Assembly: GCA_900768535.1 (NCBI GenBank)
Contig: CAAGDE010000076.1
Coordinates: 38,911-102,910 of the forward strand
DNA: 64,000 nucleotides
Source: Clostridia bacterium
GTDB taxonomy: Bacteria > Bacillota > Clostridia > Oscillospirales > CAG-272
Direction: 5' to 3'
This document shows, one piece after another, positions 9,519 to 18,659 of the stretch (its first letter is position 1; every line of letters starts with the position of its first letter). The translations under genes were made by a program, and so were the position numbers. The notes under the pieces were generated by a model, which did not search any database, was not told the origin of the DNA, and saw nothing but the letters and a program-made list of their open reading frames with translations.

Positions 9519-10025
9519 ATGATCATTCTCGGAATTGACCCCGGTCTTGCCATTATCGGTTGGGGGGTTGTGGAATATAAAGAGTCAGCTTTCCGCACGG
9601 TTGCCTACGGTGCCCTGCGCACCCCGGCGGGCATTCCGACCGAGGATCGGCTGAAGCTTATCTATGACGGAATGGAAGAATTGCTCCGGACCTACCGCCC
9701 CGATGCCATGTCGGTGGAGGAGCTGTTCTTCAACACCAACGTGACCACCGGCATCCGGGTCGCGGAGGCAAGAGGCGTCATCCTGCTTGCGGCGCGGCAG
9801 GCGAACGTCCCCATGCAGGAATACACCCCGCCGCAGGTCAAACAGGCGGTGGTCGGATACGGAAAAGCCGAAAAAGCGCAGGTCATGGCAATGGTGACGC
9901 GGATCCTGGGGCTCAGAGAAGTCCCGAAGCCGGATGATACCGCCGATGCGCTGGCGCTGGCGATCTGTCACGCCCACAGCGGCGCGTCACGCATTGCGTC
10001 CTATTACAACAGGAATACCATCTGA
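9519..10025 (+). CDS. ruvC: Holliday junction resolvase RuvC
   Basis: 168 residues, the usual length. Cuts the junctions processed by RuvAB. The acidic catalytic residues are visible: D7 in GIDPGL, E67 in VEELFFNTN, and D140/D143 in PDDTADALALAICH. Start ATG at 9519 follows GGGAGAG and lies downstream of a consensus promoter; a longer in-frame start upstream would precede the promoter -10 and is rejected. ruvC is divergent from ruvAB here rather than in one ruvCAB unit. Confidence 0.96.
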   Translation: MIILGIDPGLAIIGWGVVEYKESAFRTVAYGALRTPAGIPTEDRLKLIYDGMEELLRTYRPDAMSVEELFFNTNVTTGIRVAEARGVILLAARQANVPMQEYTPPQVKQAVVGYGKAEKAQVMAMVTRILGLREVPKPDDTADALALAICHAHSGASRIASYYNRNTI

Positions 10026-10036
10026 AAGGATTGTTT

Positions 10037-10900
10037 ATGTGGAGCGCGGATAACTGGAAGGACTATGAATTACTGGACACATCGGACGGCGAGCGGCTGG
10101 AGCGCTGGGGAAAACGGATCCTCATCCGCCCCGACCCGCAGATCATCTGGCACGGCACGGCGGCGCATCCGGCATGGAAGCACGCGGACGGCATCTACCG
10201 GCGTTCTCCGTCGGGCGGCGGCGCGTGGGTGAAGAACGATCTGCCGAAGAGCTGGAACATCGGCTACGGGGACCTCTGCTTTGTCCTGCGCCCCATGGGC
10301 TTCAAGCATACGGGGCTGTTCCCGGAGCAGGCGGCGAACTGGGACTGGTTCGGCGGTCTGATCCGCCGGGCGGGACGTCCGGTGAAGGTGCTGAATCTGT
10401 TCGCTTATACCGGCGGCGCCACGCTTGCGGCGGCTGCGGCGGGGGCATCGGTCGTCCACGTGGACGCGGCAAAGGGAATCGTCGCGCAGGCAAAGGAGAA
10501 TGCCCAGCTGTCCGGACTTGCCGAGGCGCCCATCCGCTGGATTGTGGATGACTGCAAAAAATTTGTCGAGCGGGAATTGCGGCGCGGAAACCGGTATGAC
10601 GGAATCATTATGGATCCGCCCTCCTACGGCAGAGGTCCCGGCGGGGAGGTCTGGAAGCTGGAGGACTGCATCGATGCGTTTGTCCGCCTGGCGGCACAGC
10701 TGCTCTCCCCGGACGCGCTGTTCTTCCTGGTCAATTCCTACACCACCGGACTGTCCCCGATGACCATGCAGTATCTCTTGGAGCTGTATATCCGAAGGAG
10801 CCGCGGCGGCGCTCTGGAATGCGGGGAGCTGGGGCTCCCGGTGACGCAGACCGGCGCTTATCTGCCCTGCGGCGCAAGCTCGCGGTGGTTCCGCGAATGA
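10037..10900 (+). CDS. Class I SAM-dependent methyltransferase (RlmI/RlmK-like)
   Basis: 287 residues. After an N-terminal lead-in (WGKRILIRPDPQIIW), the Rossmann fold has motif I in VLNLFAYTGGATLAAAAAGA (about 120-138) and motif IV IIMDPPSYGRG (about 190-200). The DPPSY motif is characteristic of the RlmI/RlmKL group of rRNA methyltransferases, but the PUA domain of RlmI is absent. Start ATG at 10037 is 6 nt after AAAGGA. It follows ruvC by 11 nt and precedes the ECF genes. Substrate (probably rRNA) is not established. Confidence 0.8.
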   Translation: MWSADNWKDYELLDTSDGERLERWGKRILIRPDPQIIWHGTAAHPAWKHADGIYRRSPSGGGAWVKNDLPKSWNIGYGDLCFVLRPMGFKHTGLFPEQAANWDWFGGLIRRAGRPVKVLNLFAYTGGATLAAAAAGASVVHVDAAKGIVAQAKENAQLSGLAEAPIRWIVDDCKKFVERELRRGNRYDGIIMDPPSYGRGPGGEVWKLEDCIDAFVRLAAQLLSPDALFFLVNSYTTGLSPMTMQYLLELYIRRSRGGALECGELGLPVTQTGAYLPCGASSRWFRE

Positions 10901-10925
10901 TTTTTGCGAAAGAAAGGATACAACC

Positions 10926-11801
10926 GTGTCAGAATCCGAACTGTTTATACACACCGAGCAGCTGTCCTTCACCTATCAGAGCGAGGAGCCCGATCCGGCG
11001 CCTGCCCTGCGCGATGTCAGCGTGGACATCCGGCGGGGGGAGTATGTTGCGGTGCTGGGGCATAACGGAAGCGGAAAATCCACCTTTGCAAAGCTTCTGA
11101 ACCTGATGCTGGAGCCCTCCGGCGGAAAGCTCGTCATCGGCGGGGTTGACCTGTCGCATTCGGCGGACCTGACCGAGGCGGAGCTGTTTGCACACCGGCG
11201 GCGGGTCGGAATGGTCTTTCAGAACCCGGACAACCAGCTGGTGGCAACGATTGTGGAGGAGGATGTTGCCTTCGGTCCCGAAAATCTCGGCGTTCCGAAC
11301 CCGGAGCTGCGGGAACGGGTGGATCATGCCCTGGAGACGGTCGGCATGACCGAATACGCGCGTCACGAGCCGCACCGGCTCTCCGGCGGGCAGAAGCAGC
11401 GCGTTGCGATCGCCGGCGTGATTGCCATGATGCCGGAGTGCGTGATTTTTGACGAGTCCACGGCAATGCTGGATCCCTCCGGCAGGCGCGAGGTGCTGGA
11501 AATGATCCGCAAGCTGAACCGTGACTGCGGCATGACCGTCCTCAACATCACGCACTATATGGAGGAGGCGGCGCTGGCGGACCGGATCATCGTCATCAAT
11601 GACGGGAGCGTCTTTCTGGACGGAACGCCGGACGAGGTGTTTGCGCGGCGGGACGAGCTGGTCCGCGTGGGACTGGAGGTGCCGCAGTGTACGGAGCTGT
11701 TGCACCGTCTCCGTGCCGCGGGCGTCCCGGTGGATGTCTCCCATATTGCGGGCATGGAAGGGTGTGCGGATGCCCTTGCGGAAGTACTTTCCGGACGCTG
11801 A
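10926..11801 (+). CDS. ecfA1: ECF transporter ATPase EcfA1
   Basis: 291 residues, GTG start behind GAAAGGATA. One of the two ATPases of an energy-coupling-factor vitamin/metal importer. Walker A GHNGSGKST near 44, Q-loop FQNPDNQLVATIVEEDVAFGPEN, signature LSGGQKQRVAIAG near 152, Walker B CVIFDEST, switch His in LNITHYMEEA. The FQNPDNQ and EEDVAFGPEN wording is specific to EcfA. No substrate-binding S component is encoded nearby, so this is a shared energising module. Confidence 0.95.
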   Translation: MSESELFIHTEQLSFTYQSEEPDPAPALRDVSVDIRRGEYVAVLGHNGSGKSTFAKLLNLMLEPSGGKLVIGGVDLSHSADLTEAELFAHRRRVGMVFQNPDNQLVATIVEEDVAFGPENLGVPNPELRERVDHALETVGMTEYARHEPHRLSGGQKQRVAIAGVIAMMPECVIFDESTAMLDPSGRREVLEMIRKLNRDCGMTVLNITHYMEEAALADRIIVINDGSVFLDGTPDEVFARRDELVRVGLEVPQCTELLHRLRAAGVPVDVSHIAGMEGCADALAEVLSGR

Positions 11802-11822
11802 CGGTCCGGGGAAGGATGTTCA

Positions 11823-12767
11823 ATGGATAAGATCGTACTGGAACACATTACCTATATATACGGAAAGGGAACGCCGTTTGAGCAGACCGCGCTGGACGAT
11901 GTGAGCCTCTCTGTCCGGGAAAACCGCATCACGGGGATCATCGGACACACGGGAAGCGGCAAATCGACCATGATGCAGCTGCTCAACGGACTGTCCCAGC
12001 CGACCGCAGGCAGAATCCTCCTGGACGGCTATGACATCAACACCAAGCCGGAGGACGTCTATGACGCATGGAGCCGGCTTCCGGAATATGCAGGACTGTC
12101 CGCCCGGCGCGCCAGACGGGCAATCCGGGAGGAGGTTGCCCGCCGCCGCAGAAGGCTCTGCTTCCGCGTGGGGCTGGTCATGCAGTACCCGGAGTACCAG
12201 CTGTTTGAAGAAACGGCATACAGGGACATTGCCTACGGACCCGGAAACATGGGACTGCCGCAGGAGGAGATTGACGAACGCGTCCGGGAGGCGGCACAGT
12301 GGTGCGGCGTAACGCCGGAGCTGCTCGACCGCTCGCCGTTCGATCTCTCCGGCGGACAGAAGCGGCGGGTCGCCATTGCCGGTGTGGTTGCCATGCGCCC
12401 GGAGGTGCTGATTCTGGATGAGCCTGCCGCGGGACTGGATCCCGTCGGACGGGAGCAGATTTTTGACGGTATCCGGACGTACCGGGAGCGGACCGGCTCC
12501 ACGGTGGTGATCGTCAGCCACAGCATGGAGGATATGGCGCAGTACTGCGATGACGTGATCGTTCTTGCCAATGCAAAGGTGATTCTGCAGGGCGACCGTG
12601 AAACGGTCTACGCGCACGGAGATCTGCTGGAGAAAACCGGATTGGATGTGCCGCAGATCACGCGACTGATCGGAATGCTCCGGAAAAGGGGCTTTGATCT
12701 GCCCGCCAACATCTACACGGTCGACCGCGCATATGATGTTCTGCGCGAAAGGCTCTGCGGGAGGTGA
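11823..12767 (+). CDS. ecfA2: ECF transporter ATPase EcfA2
   Basis: 314 residues. Second ATPase of the ECF module: Walker A GHTGSGKST near 44, MQYPEYQLFEETAYRDIAYGP Q-loop region, signature LSGGQKRRVAIAG, Walker B LILDEPAAGLDP. Between Walker A and the Q-loop there is a basic stretch (DVYDAWSRLPEYAGLSARRA, then several Arg) about 25 residues longer than in most EcfA2 proteins. Start is 21 nt after ecfA1, and ecfT follows after 4 nt, so the three form one unit. Confidence 0.95.
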   Translation: MDKIVLEHITYIYGKGTPFEQTALDDVSLSVRENRITGIIGHTGSGKSTMMQLLNGLSQPTAGRILLDGYDINTKPEDVYDAWSRLPEYAGLSARRARRAIREEVARRRRRLCFRVGLVMQYPEYQLFEETAYRDIAYGPGNMGLPQEEIDERVREAAQWCGVTPELLDRSPFDLSGGQKRRVAIAGVVAMRPEVLILDEPAAGLDPVGREQIFDGIRTYRERTGSTVVIVSHSMEDMAQYCDDVIVLANAKVILQGDRETVYAHGDLLEKTGLDVPQITRLIGMLRKRGFDLPANIYTVDRAYDVLRERLCGR

Positions 12768-12771
12768 CGGA

Positions 12772-13596
12772 ATGAAACAGATTGCATTCGGGCAATACTA
12801 TCCCGCCGACTCTCCCTTGCACCGCGCCGATGCCAGGGCGAAGATCGTTACGGCGATTCTGTATATCGTGGCGGTCTTTCTGTGCAAAAACGCGCTCTGC
12901 TTTGCGGCGCTGGCGCTGTCGGCGGTTCTTCTGGTCACACTCAGCCGCATTCCGCTCCGGCTGATCCTGTCCACGCTCAGGCCGCTGATCCTCATTATCA
13001 CGCTGACCTCGGTCATCAATATCTTCTTCACCAAGGGAGAGACGCTCCTGACGCCGGAAGCCTGGAAGCTTCACATCTATGCAGAGGGGCTTTGGACCGC
13101 CCTGTTCATGGTTCTGCGGATCACGGTCCTTCTTGTGGCGAGCGGCGTGTTTCTGACCTTTACCACCACGCCGATTGCGCTGACGGACGCGCTGGAATCG
13201 CTGATGCTTCCGCTTGCAAAGCTGCATCTTCCGGTACATGACCTGGCAATGATTACGACCATTGCCCTGCGGTTCATCCCGACCCTGAGCGAGGAGACCG
13301 AGAAGATCATGAACGCGCAGAAGGCAAGGGGCGCCGATTTTTCAAGCGGCGGACTGATCCGGCGGGCAAAGGCACTGCTTCCCATCTTCATTCCGCTCCT
13401 GTCCTCGGCGTTCAAGCGTGCCGATGAGCTGGCAAACGCGATGGACTGCCGCTGTTATCACGGCGGAGAGGGCAGAACCCGGCTCAATGTACCGAAATTC
13501 CGGATAGGGGATGCGGTGATGATCCTGCTTGCCGCGGCGTTCGGCACCGGCATCTTTTTTCTGAACCGTCTCGGTATCGGGTACACGATGAAATGA
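12772..13596 (+). CDS. ecfT: ECF transporter transmembrane coupling protein EcfT
   Basis: 274 residues. Membrane component that couples EcfA1/A2 hydrolysis to interchangeable S components. Hydrophobic helices lie at about 24-58, 65-85, 105-130 and 248-268; the coupling helices contain NAQKARGADF and ELANAMDCRCYHGGEGRTR, matching the two Ala-Arg-Gly-type motifs (the second has C instead of the usual G/R context). ATG at 12772 follows GGGAGGTGACGG. The stop overlaps the truA start (ATGA). Confidence 0.93.
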   Translation: MKQIAFGQYYPADSPLHRADARAKIVTAILYIVAVFLCKNALCFAALALSAVLLVTLSRIPLRLILSTLRPLILIITLTSVINIFFTKGETLLTPEAWKLHIYAEGLWTALFMVLRITVLLVASGVFLTFTTTPIALTDALESLMLPLAKLHLPVHDLAMITTIALRFIPTLSEETEKIMNAQKARGADFSSGGLIRRAKALLPIFIPLLSSAFKRADELANAMDCRCYHGGEGRTRLNVPKFRIGDAVMILLAAAFGTGIFFLNRLGIGYTMK

Positions 13597-14390
13597 GCAT
13601 GAAACTGTTACTGAAAATCAGCTATCTCGGCACCCGCTACGCCGGATACCAGGTCCAGCCGAATGCGGATACCGTCCAGCGGCGGCTCAACCTTGCCGCA
13701 GAGCGTCTGTTCGGGCATCCATGCGACATTGTCGGGTGCAGCCGGACGGACAGCGGTGTCCACGCAAAGAGCTTCTGCGCGGCGGTGACGAAGCAGGGAA
13801 CGGACAGTCTGGAAACAGAGATTCCCGTCGCCCGGATTCCGCTGGCGTTTTCCGCCAATCTCCCGCCGGATATCTGCGTATACGACGCGTGCTTTGTGCC
13901 GGAGGCGTTCCACCCGCGCTACGGCGTGGTTATGAAGGAATATCTCTATCGGATTTTCAACCGCCCGGTGCGCGATCCGTTTGAAGAGGGCCGTTCCTGC
14001 CATCTTCCGAAGCCGCTGTCCGACGCCGCGCTTGCCCGGATGGCACAGGCGGCGGAGCACCTCCGTGGACGGCACGATTTCTCCGCCTTCATGGCGCAGG
14101 GCTCGAAGATCGTTGACCCGGTGCGCACGGTGTATGCGTCGGAGATTGCAAGAACGGGGGACATTGTCAGCTACCGTGTCCGTGCGGACGGATTCCTGTA
14201 TCACATGGTGCGGATCCTGGCGGGAACGCTGACGGAGGTCGGGGAAGGGAAGCTGGATCCCGCCGACATTCCGGACATTCTTGCATCGCGTGACCGCTCC
14301 CGCGCCGGCAGAACGCTCCCGGCGTGCGGACTGTACCTGAACCGGGTGTTCTACCCGGCGGACCCGTTCGGGGGAGGTGATGTGCCATGA
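13593..14390 (+). CDS. truA: tRNA pseudouridine(38-40) synthase TruA
   Basis: 265 residues. Isomerises uridines 38-40 in the anticodon arm of tRNAs. Catalytic Asp53 lies in CSRTDSGVHAKSF; FSANLPPDI, YLYRIFNRP and the C-terminal FLYHMVRILAGTL segment are also family hallmarks. Located after ecfT as in most Firmicutes, overlapping it by 4 nt, and overlapping the next gene by 4 nt, so it is translated from one multigene message. A second ATG six nucleotides downstream is an alternative start. Confidence 0.96.
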   Translation: MSMKLLLKISYLGTRYAGYQVQPNADTVQRRLNLAAERLFGHPCDIVGCSRTDSGVHAKSFCAAVTKQGTDSLETEIPVARIPLAFSANLPPDICVYDACFVPEAFHPRYGVVMKEYLYRIFNRPVRDPFEEGRSCHLPKPLSDAALARMAQAAEHLRGRHDFSAFMAQGSKIVDPVRTVYASEIARTGDIVSYRVRADGFLYHMVRILAGTLTEVGEGKLDPADIPDILASRDRSRAGRTLPACGLYLNRVFYPADPFGGGDVP

Positions 14391-15589
14391 AGCGGCAGGG
14401 GGAACGTGCCAAAATCCGCCTTGACAGACCGCTGGACGCCTACTATGAGGGCATCTCCGAGCGCTTCGGCATCGCGCAGGTTCTGCTTTATCTTTCCCTT
14501 CTGGTGTTTGTCGTGCTGTCGCTCATCAGCAATACCCGGCTTCTGACCTATCAGAATTTCTACTATTTCTTCCGCGATCTCGGCGCATCGGCGGAAACGG
14601 TGGACGTTCTGCACACGGACGGTCTGACCTACCCGACCGATGCCTCGCAGAGCTTCACGCTCTACCGGCAGGGGCTTGCCGTTGCGGGTGAAACATCCGT
14701 TACGGTTTTCACGCCGTCCGGCAGACAGGTCATCAGCCAGAAGGTGCAGTACAGCAACCCAGCGGCGGTCGGCTCCGGCAAATATCTGCTGGTGTACGAA
14801 GCGGACGGACTGCAGTATTCGCTCTACAATTCCTATGCGCAGGTCTACGCGGGAAAGAGTGCAAACGCCATCCGCGCGGCGGCAGTCTCGGAATCGGGCG
14901 CGTATCTGCTGCTCTCCGCATCGGAGAATTTCCCCTCCGAGATGGAGCTTTACGACTCCGATTTCGAGCGCATCGGATATTACACGCTCTATTCCCATGT
15001 CACGGATGTAGCCATCAACCGCAAGGGAACGGTGTTTGCCTTTCTGACCTCGGAGATCGCGGACGGTGTCTGCCGGACAACCGTGCGCATCTATGAGACG
15101 GGGAAGCGGGAGCCGGTCGCCGTCACAACCGTCGGAAGCAGTCTGGGGCTTTCCTGCGCATTTACCGATTCCGGAACGCTGTCGGTCATCTGCCGGGACG
15201 GCTACGTGACGCTTTCCGCGCGCGGAGAGCTCCTGCAGGACTACCGGTTTGACGGCGCACGGATTCTTTCTGCCGACCAAAGCCGTGACGGATGTGCGAT
15301 GATTCTGAAAAAAAACGGAATTTCTTCAAAAAAAGAAGCAATCGCATTTGACAAAAGCGGGAAAATGTTGTATAATAAAGATATTACCGAAACGGCGGAC
15401 AGCATCCGGCTGTCCGGGGACGCGATTTTTCTGCTCTGCGCGGACGGTGTAACGAGAATCCGCACTGACTCCGGGCGGGAGCAGAGGATTGCCTGCGTGA
15501 CCGATCAGCGCTTCCTCTTGGCGTATGACGACAGCTGTGTGCTGGTCTGTTCCTCCAAGCGGGCGGTGTTCTGCCGGTTCGGAAACTAA
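14387..15589 (+). CDS. DUF5711-family membrane-anchored protein
   Basis: 400 residues: a short basic cytoplasmic tail, one transmembrane helix (about 30-50, AQVLLYLSLLVFVVLSLISN) and a large extracytoplasmic domain rich in repeated strand/turn segments (GKYLLVYEADG, GAYLLLSASEN, GCAMILKKNG), which suggests a beta-propeller. This agrees with the DUF5711 family found widely in Clostridia; no function is known. Overlaps truA by 4 nt. A perfect promoter sequence is embedded in its 3' part (15348-15376). Confidence 0.75.
   Translation: MKRQGERAKIRLDRPLDAYYEGISERFGIAQVLLYLSLLVFVVLSLISNTRLLTYQNFYYFFRDLGASAETVDVLHTDGLTYPTDASQSFTLYRQGLAVAGETSVTVFTPSGRQVISQKVQYSNPAAVGSGKYLLVYEADGLQYSLYNSYAQVYAGKSANAIRAAAVSESGAYLLLSASENFPSEMELYDSDFERIGYYTLYSHVTDVAINRKGTVFAFLTSEIADGVCRTTVRIYETGKREPVAVTTVGSSLGLSCAFTDSGTLSVICRDGYVTLSARGELLQDYRFDGARILSADQSRDGCAMILKKNGISSKKEAIAFDKSGKMLYNKDITETADSIRLSGDAIFLLCADGVTRIRTDSGREQRIACVTDQRFLLAYDDSCVLVCSSKRAVFCRFGN
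15348..15376 (+). promoter_or_regulatory. Consensus SigA promoter inside the DUF5711 gene
   Basis: TTGACA at 15348-15353, 17-nt spacer, TATAAT at 15371-15376: every consensus base is present, within an AT-richer patch of a GC-rich gene. It would transcribe the CvpA-like, Clp-like and following genes starting about 235 nt upstream of the CvpA-like start. Confidence 0.7.
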
Positions 15590-15611
15590 CAAAAAAGGAG
15601 ACATACCCAAA

Positions 15612-16310
15612 ATGCAGTACATGTTTGATATTTGCGCGGTCGTCATTGCGGCGGTGATCATTTTCACCTGCGCACGGAAAGGCTTTTTCCTGACCATTCT
15701 CAGCTTTTTCAAGTTCCTTCTGTCGGTTCTGGCGGCGTATTTCTTCGGCGGCAGACTCGGCGCCCTTTTGGGAACCGCCTTCATCAATCAGGCGGTTTAC
15801 GATTCGATCTACAAAAAGTTCAATGAAATCTACGTCAGCGCCTCCGCCGGCTTCAATGTCGAAAGCATCAAAAGCGCCATCCCGAAATTTCTGCAGACAG
15901 ACGATATGATGGCAAAGCTCAACGGGCTGGAGGGGTCCGGCGCGGAGCTGGTGGAGTCGATGTCAAAGACGGTCTCGGACGCGCTGTCGGCGGTGATCTG
16001 CACCGTGGTCGGTGCCGTTCTGATGTTCCTTATTGCCATGCTGGTGCTGACGATCGTGTATGCGGTGCTCAAAGCCATCAAATCGAAAATCAAGCTGCTC
16101 GGCATCGCCGACGGTGTGCTGGGCGCGGTGCTTGGCTGTCTGATTTCCTGCATCGCCCTGATGCTGTTCGGGTCGCTGGTGAAGCTGTTCTTCGGCACAA
16201 CCGATGCTTACGCCGCGTCCAAGCTGGTAAAATTCTTCGGAGACGCAACCATTTCCGATTTCTTCGGCTGGCTGAACATCGGCAAATGGATCGATAAAAT
16301 CAAAGGATAA
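15612..16310 (+). CDS. CvpA-family membrane protein
   Basis: 232 residues with hydrophobic helices at about 5-22, 28-48, 135-160 and 180-200, and the CvpA-like N-terminus (a helix, then ARKGFFLTILSF). The gap between helices 2 and 3 carries a soluble stretch of about 80 residues. CvpA homologues are linked to colicin V secretion and envelope stress in other bacteria, but the mechanism is unknown. ATG at 15612 follows AAAAAGGAG. The Clp-like gene starts 18 nt downstream. Confidence 0.78.
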   Translation: MQYMFDICAVVIAAVIIFTCARKGFFLTILSFFKFLLSVLAAYFFGGRLGALLGTAFINQAVYDSIYKKFNEIYVSASAGFNVESIKSAIPKFLQTDDMMAKLNGLEGSGAELVESMSKTVSDALSAVICTVVGAVLMFLIAMLVLTIVYAVLKAIKSKIKLLGIADGVLGAVLGCLISCIALMLFGSLVKLFFGTTDAYAASKLVKFFGDATISDFFGWLNIGKWIDKIKG

Positions 16311-16328
16311 AACGGAAGGTTATTTGGC

Positions 16329-18659
16329 ATGACCATGTGTTCGCAATGCCACAAGCGCGTGGCGGTGGTGTTTATGACAAGGGTGGAGAACGGGGAGAAA
16401 ACCACCCGCGGCTTCTGCATGAAGTGCGCAAAGGAGTTCGGCGTACCGATCGACAACATTGTCGGAAACGTCATCGATCAGCTCGGAATCTCCCCGGAGC
16501 AGCTCGAAAGTGCGGAAAACGACCTCGGCGAAATGCTGGGGCAGGCGCTCAAGCCCTCCGACTGCGACGATCCGGCGGACGGCGGCGCACCGGCAATCGA
16601 TTTTCCGAAGCTCTTCCGCGATGCCGGACTGGTGCCGCCGGATGCGTCACGGTCGGCGGACGGCGCGCCGGGAGAGAAGGCAAAGCCCGAACGCCGGCGG
16701 GAAAAGGAGCGGGAAAAAGAGCAGAAAAAGCTGAAATTTCTGACCACTTACTGCCGGAACCTGACGCAGTTTGCGCGGGAAGGGAAGCTCGACAACATTG
16801 TCGGTCGGGATCGGGAGCTTGCCCGCGTGATTCAGATTCTCTGCCGCAGACAGAAGAACAATCCCTGCCTGATCGGGGAACCCGGCGTGGGAAAGACCGC
16901 AATCGCCGAGGCGCTTGCCATTCGTGTGACCGCCGGAAACGTGCCCTACAAGCTGCGCGGGAAGGAGATCTACCTGGTCGACATGACCGCGCTGGTTGCC
17001 GGAACGCAGTTCCGCGGGCAGTTCGAATCACGCATTCTGGGGCTTCTCGCCGAGGTGCGTGAGGTGGGCAACGCAATCCTCGTGATTGATGAAGTGCACA
17101 ACATTGTCGGCACCGGCGAGGCGGAGGGGAGCGTCAATGCGGCGAACATCCTCAAGCCGGCTCTGTCGCGCGGAGAAGTGCAGGTGATCGGTGCCACCAC
17201 GCTCAACGAGTACCGCAAGTATATCGAAAAGGATTCCGCACTGGAGCGCAGGTTCCAGCCGGTCACGGTGAACGAGCCGTCCGTGGCGGAATCCGTGGAG
17301 ATGCTGCAGGGCATCAAGCACTATTATGAGGATTTCCACGGGGTGCATATCCCGGATGAGATCCTGCGCCGGGCGGTGGTGCTGTCCGAGCGCTATATCA
17401 CCGACCGCTTTCTGCCGGACAAGGCGATTGACCTGATCGACGAAGCGGCGGCGCACCGGTCGCTCTCATCGGCAGTGCTGGGCGAAAGCTATGAGATCCG
17501 CGATAAGCTGCTGGGGCTCCGCACCGAGCGGGAGGCACTGGAGGGCGAGATTGCCGGGAACGGACAGGCGGAGAATCAGTGCTATGAAGAAATCTCCAAA
17601 ATCCAGTCCGAGGAGCTGCGGCTGTCCGCGCGCCTGAACGAGCTGGAGCCGGAGGCGGAGCGCATTGCGCTGACCGAGGACGATATTGCCGACGTGATCG
17701 AGCTTTGGACGGGCATTCCGGCAAGCAGCATCACGGAGAACGAGTTCGAGCAGATCGACCGGCTGGAGGAGCGCCTGCGCGAGCATATCGTCGGGCAGGA
17801 CGAGGCGGTATCGGCGGTTGCAAGAGCCATCAAGCGGAACCGGGCAGGCATTTCCTATAAGCGGAAGCCGGTGTCCTTCATTTTTGCGGGTCCCACCGGC
17901 GTCGGAAAGACCGAGCTGGTCCGGACGCTGGCAAACGACCTGTTTCATTCGCCCGAAACGCTGATCCGGCTGGATATGTCGGAATTCATGGAAAAACACG
18001 CGGTGTCCCGCCTGATCGGGGCGCCTCCCGGATATGTCGGATACGATGAAGCGGGACAGCTGACCGAGAAGATCCGCCGCCGCCCGTATTCCATCGTTCT
18101 CTTTGACGAGATCGAAAAGGCACACCCGGACGTGCTGAACATTCTGCTCCAGATTCTGGATGACGGCAGAGTGACCGATGCGCGCGGAAAGACCGTCAAT
18201 TTCGAGAATACCGTGATTGTCATGACCACCAATGCGGGATCCGACCGTTCGGCGGCAACGGCGGGCTTCTCGGCAAGCGAGCAGAGCGCCGCGCAGGATC
18301 AGACGCAGAAGGCGCTGTCATCCTTCCTGCGACCGGAATTCCTCAACCGCGTGGACGAGATCATCACCTTCCGCTCGCTGGACCGTGCGGATTTCGTGCG
18401 CATTGCGTCCATCATGCTGGGAGAGCTTGCCTCGGCACTGGCGGAAAAGCACATCACGCTGACCGTCACCGATGCCGCAAAGGAACGGGTGGCGGAACAG
18501 TCCTTCTCCCGTGCCTACGGGGCAAGAAATATGCGGCGGTATATTCAGAAGGAGATTGAAGACCGTCTTGCCGCAGAGCTGATTTCCGGCTATGACCGCC
18601 ATTATACGGAGGCAACGGTGGACGCGGACGAAAACGGAATCACGGTTCACTGCCGGTGA
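16329..18659 (+). CDS. ClpC-like AAA+ unfoldase with McsA-like zinc finger N-terminus
   Basis: 776 residues. The N-terminus is a CxxC...CxxC zinc finger (C4, C7, C30, C33; [10 protein letters not shown]) like that of McsA, then a charged linker (about 105-137). Two AAA modules follow: D1 Walker A GEPGVGKT at 183-190 and [11 protein letters not shown]2 Walker [10 protein letters not shown] near 520 and [12 protein letters not shown] near 595. A short coiled middle segment lies near 380-445. An AGF tripeptide near 645 is at the place of the ClpP-binding loop, so ClpP docking is plausible. The usual double Clp_N repeat that binds adaptors is missing. Such fusions are seen in other Clostridia; substrates are unknown. 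Confidence 0.88.
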   Translation: MTMCSQCHKRVAVVFMTRVENGEKTTRGFCMKCAKEFGVPIDNIVGNVIDQLGISPEQLESAENDLGEMLGQALKPSDCDDPADGGAPAIDFPKLFRDAGLVPPDASRSADGAPGEKAKPERRREKEREKEQKKLKFLTTYCRNLTQFAREGKLDNIVGRDRELARVIQILCRRQKNNPCLIGEPGVGKTAIAEALAIRVTAGNVPYKLRGKEIYLVDMTALVAGTQFRGQFESRILGLLAEVREVGNAILVIDEVHNIVGTGEAEGSVNAANILKPALSRGEVQVIGATTLNEYRKYIEKDSALERRFQPVTVNEPSVAESVEMLQGIKHYYEDFHGVHIPDEILRRAVVLSERYITDRFLPDKAIDLIDEAAAHRSLSSAVLGESYEIRDKLLGLRTEREALEGEIAGNGQAENQCYEEISKIQSEELRLSARLNELEPEAERIALTEDDIADVIELWTGIPASSITENEFEQIDRLEERLREHIVGQDEAVSAVARAIKRNRAGISYKRKPVSFIFAGPTGVGKTELVRTLANDLFHSPETLIRLDMSEFMEKHAVSRLIGAPPGYVGYDEAGQLTEKIRRRPYSIVLFDEIEKAHPDVLNILLQILDDGRVTDARGKTVNFENTVIVMTTNAGSDRSAATAGFSASEQSAAQDQTQKALSSFLRPEFLNRVDEIITFRSLDRADFVRIASIMLGELASALAEKHITLTVTDAAKERVAEQSFSRAYGARNMRRYIQKEIEDRLAAELISGYDRHYTEATVDADENGITVHCR

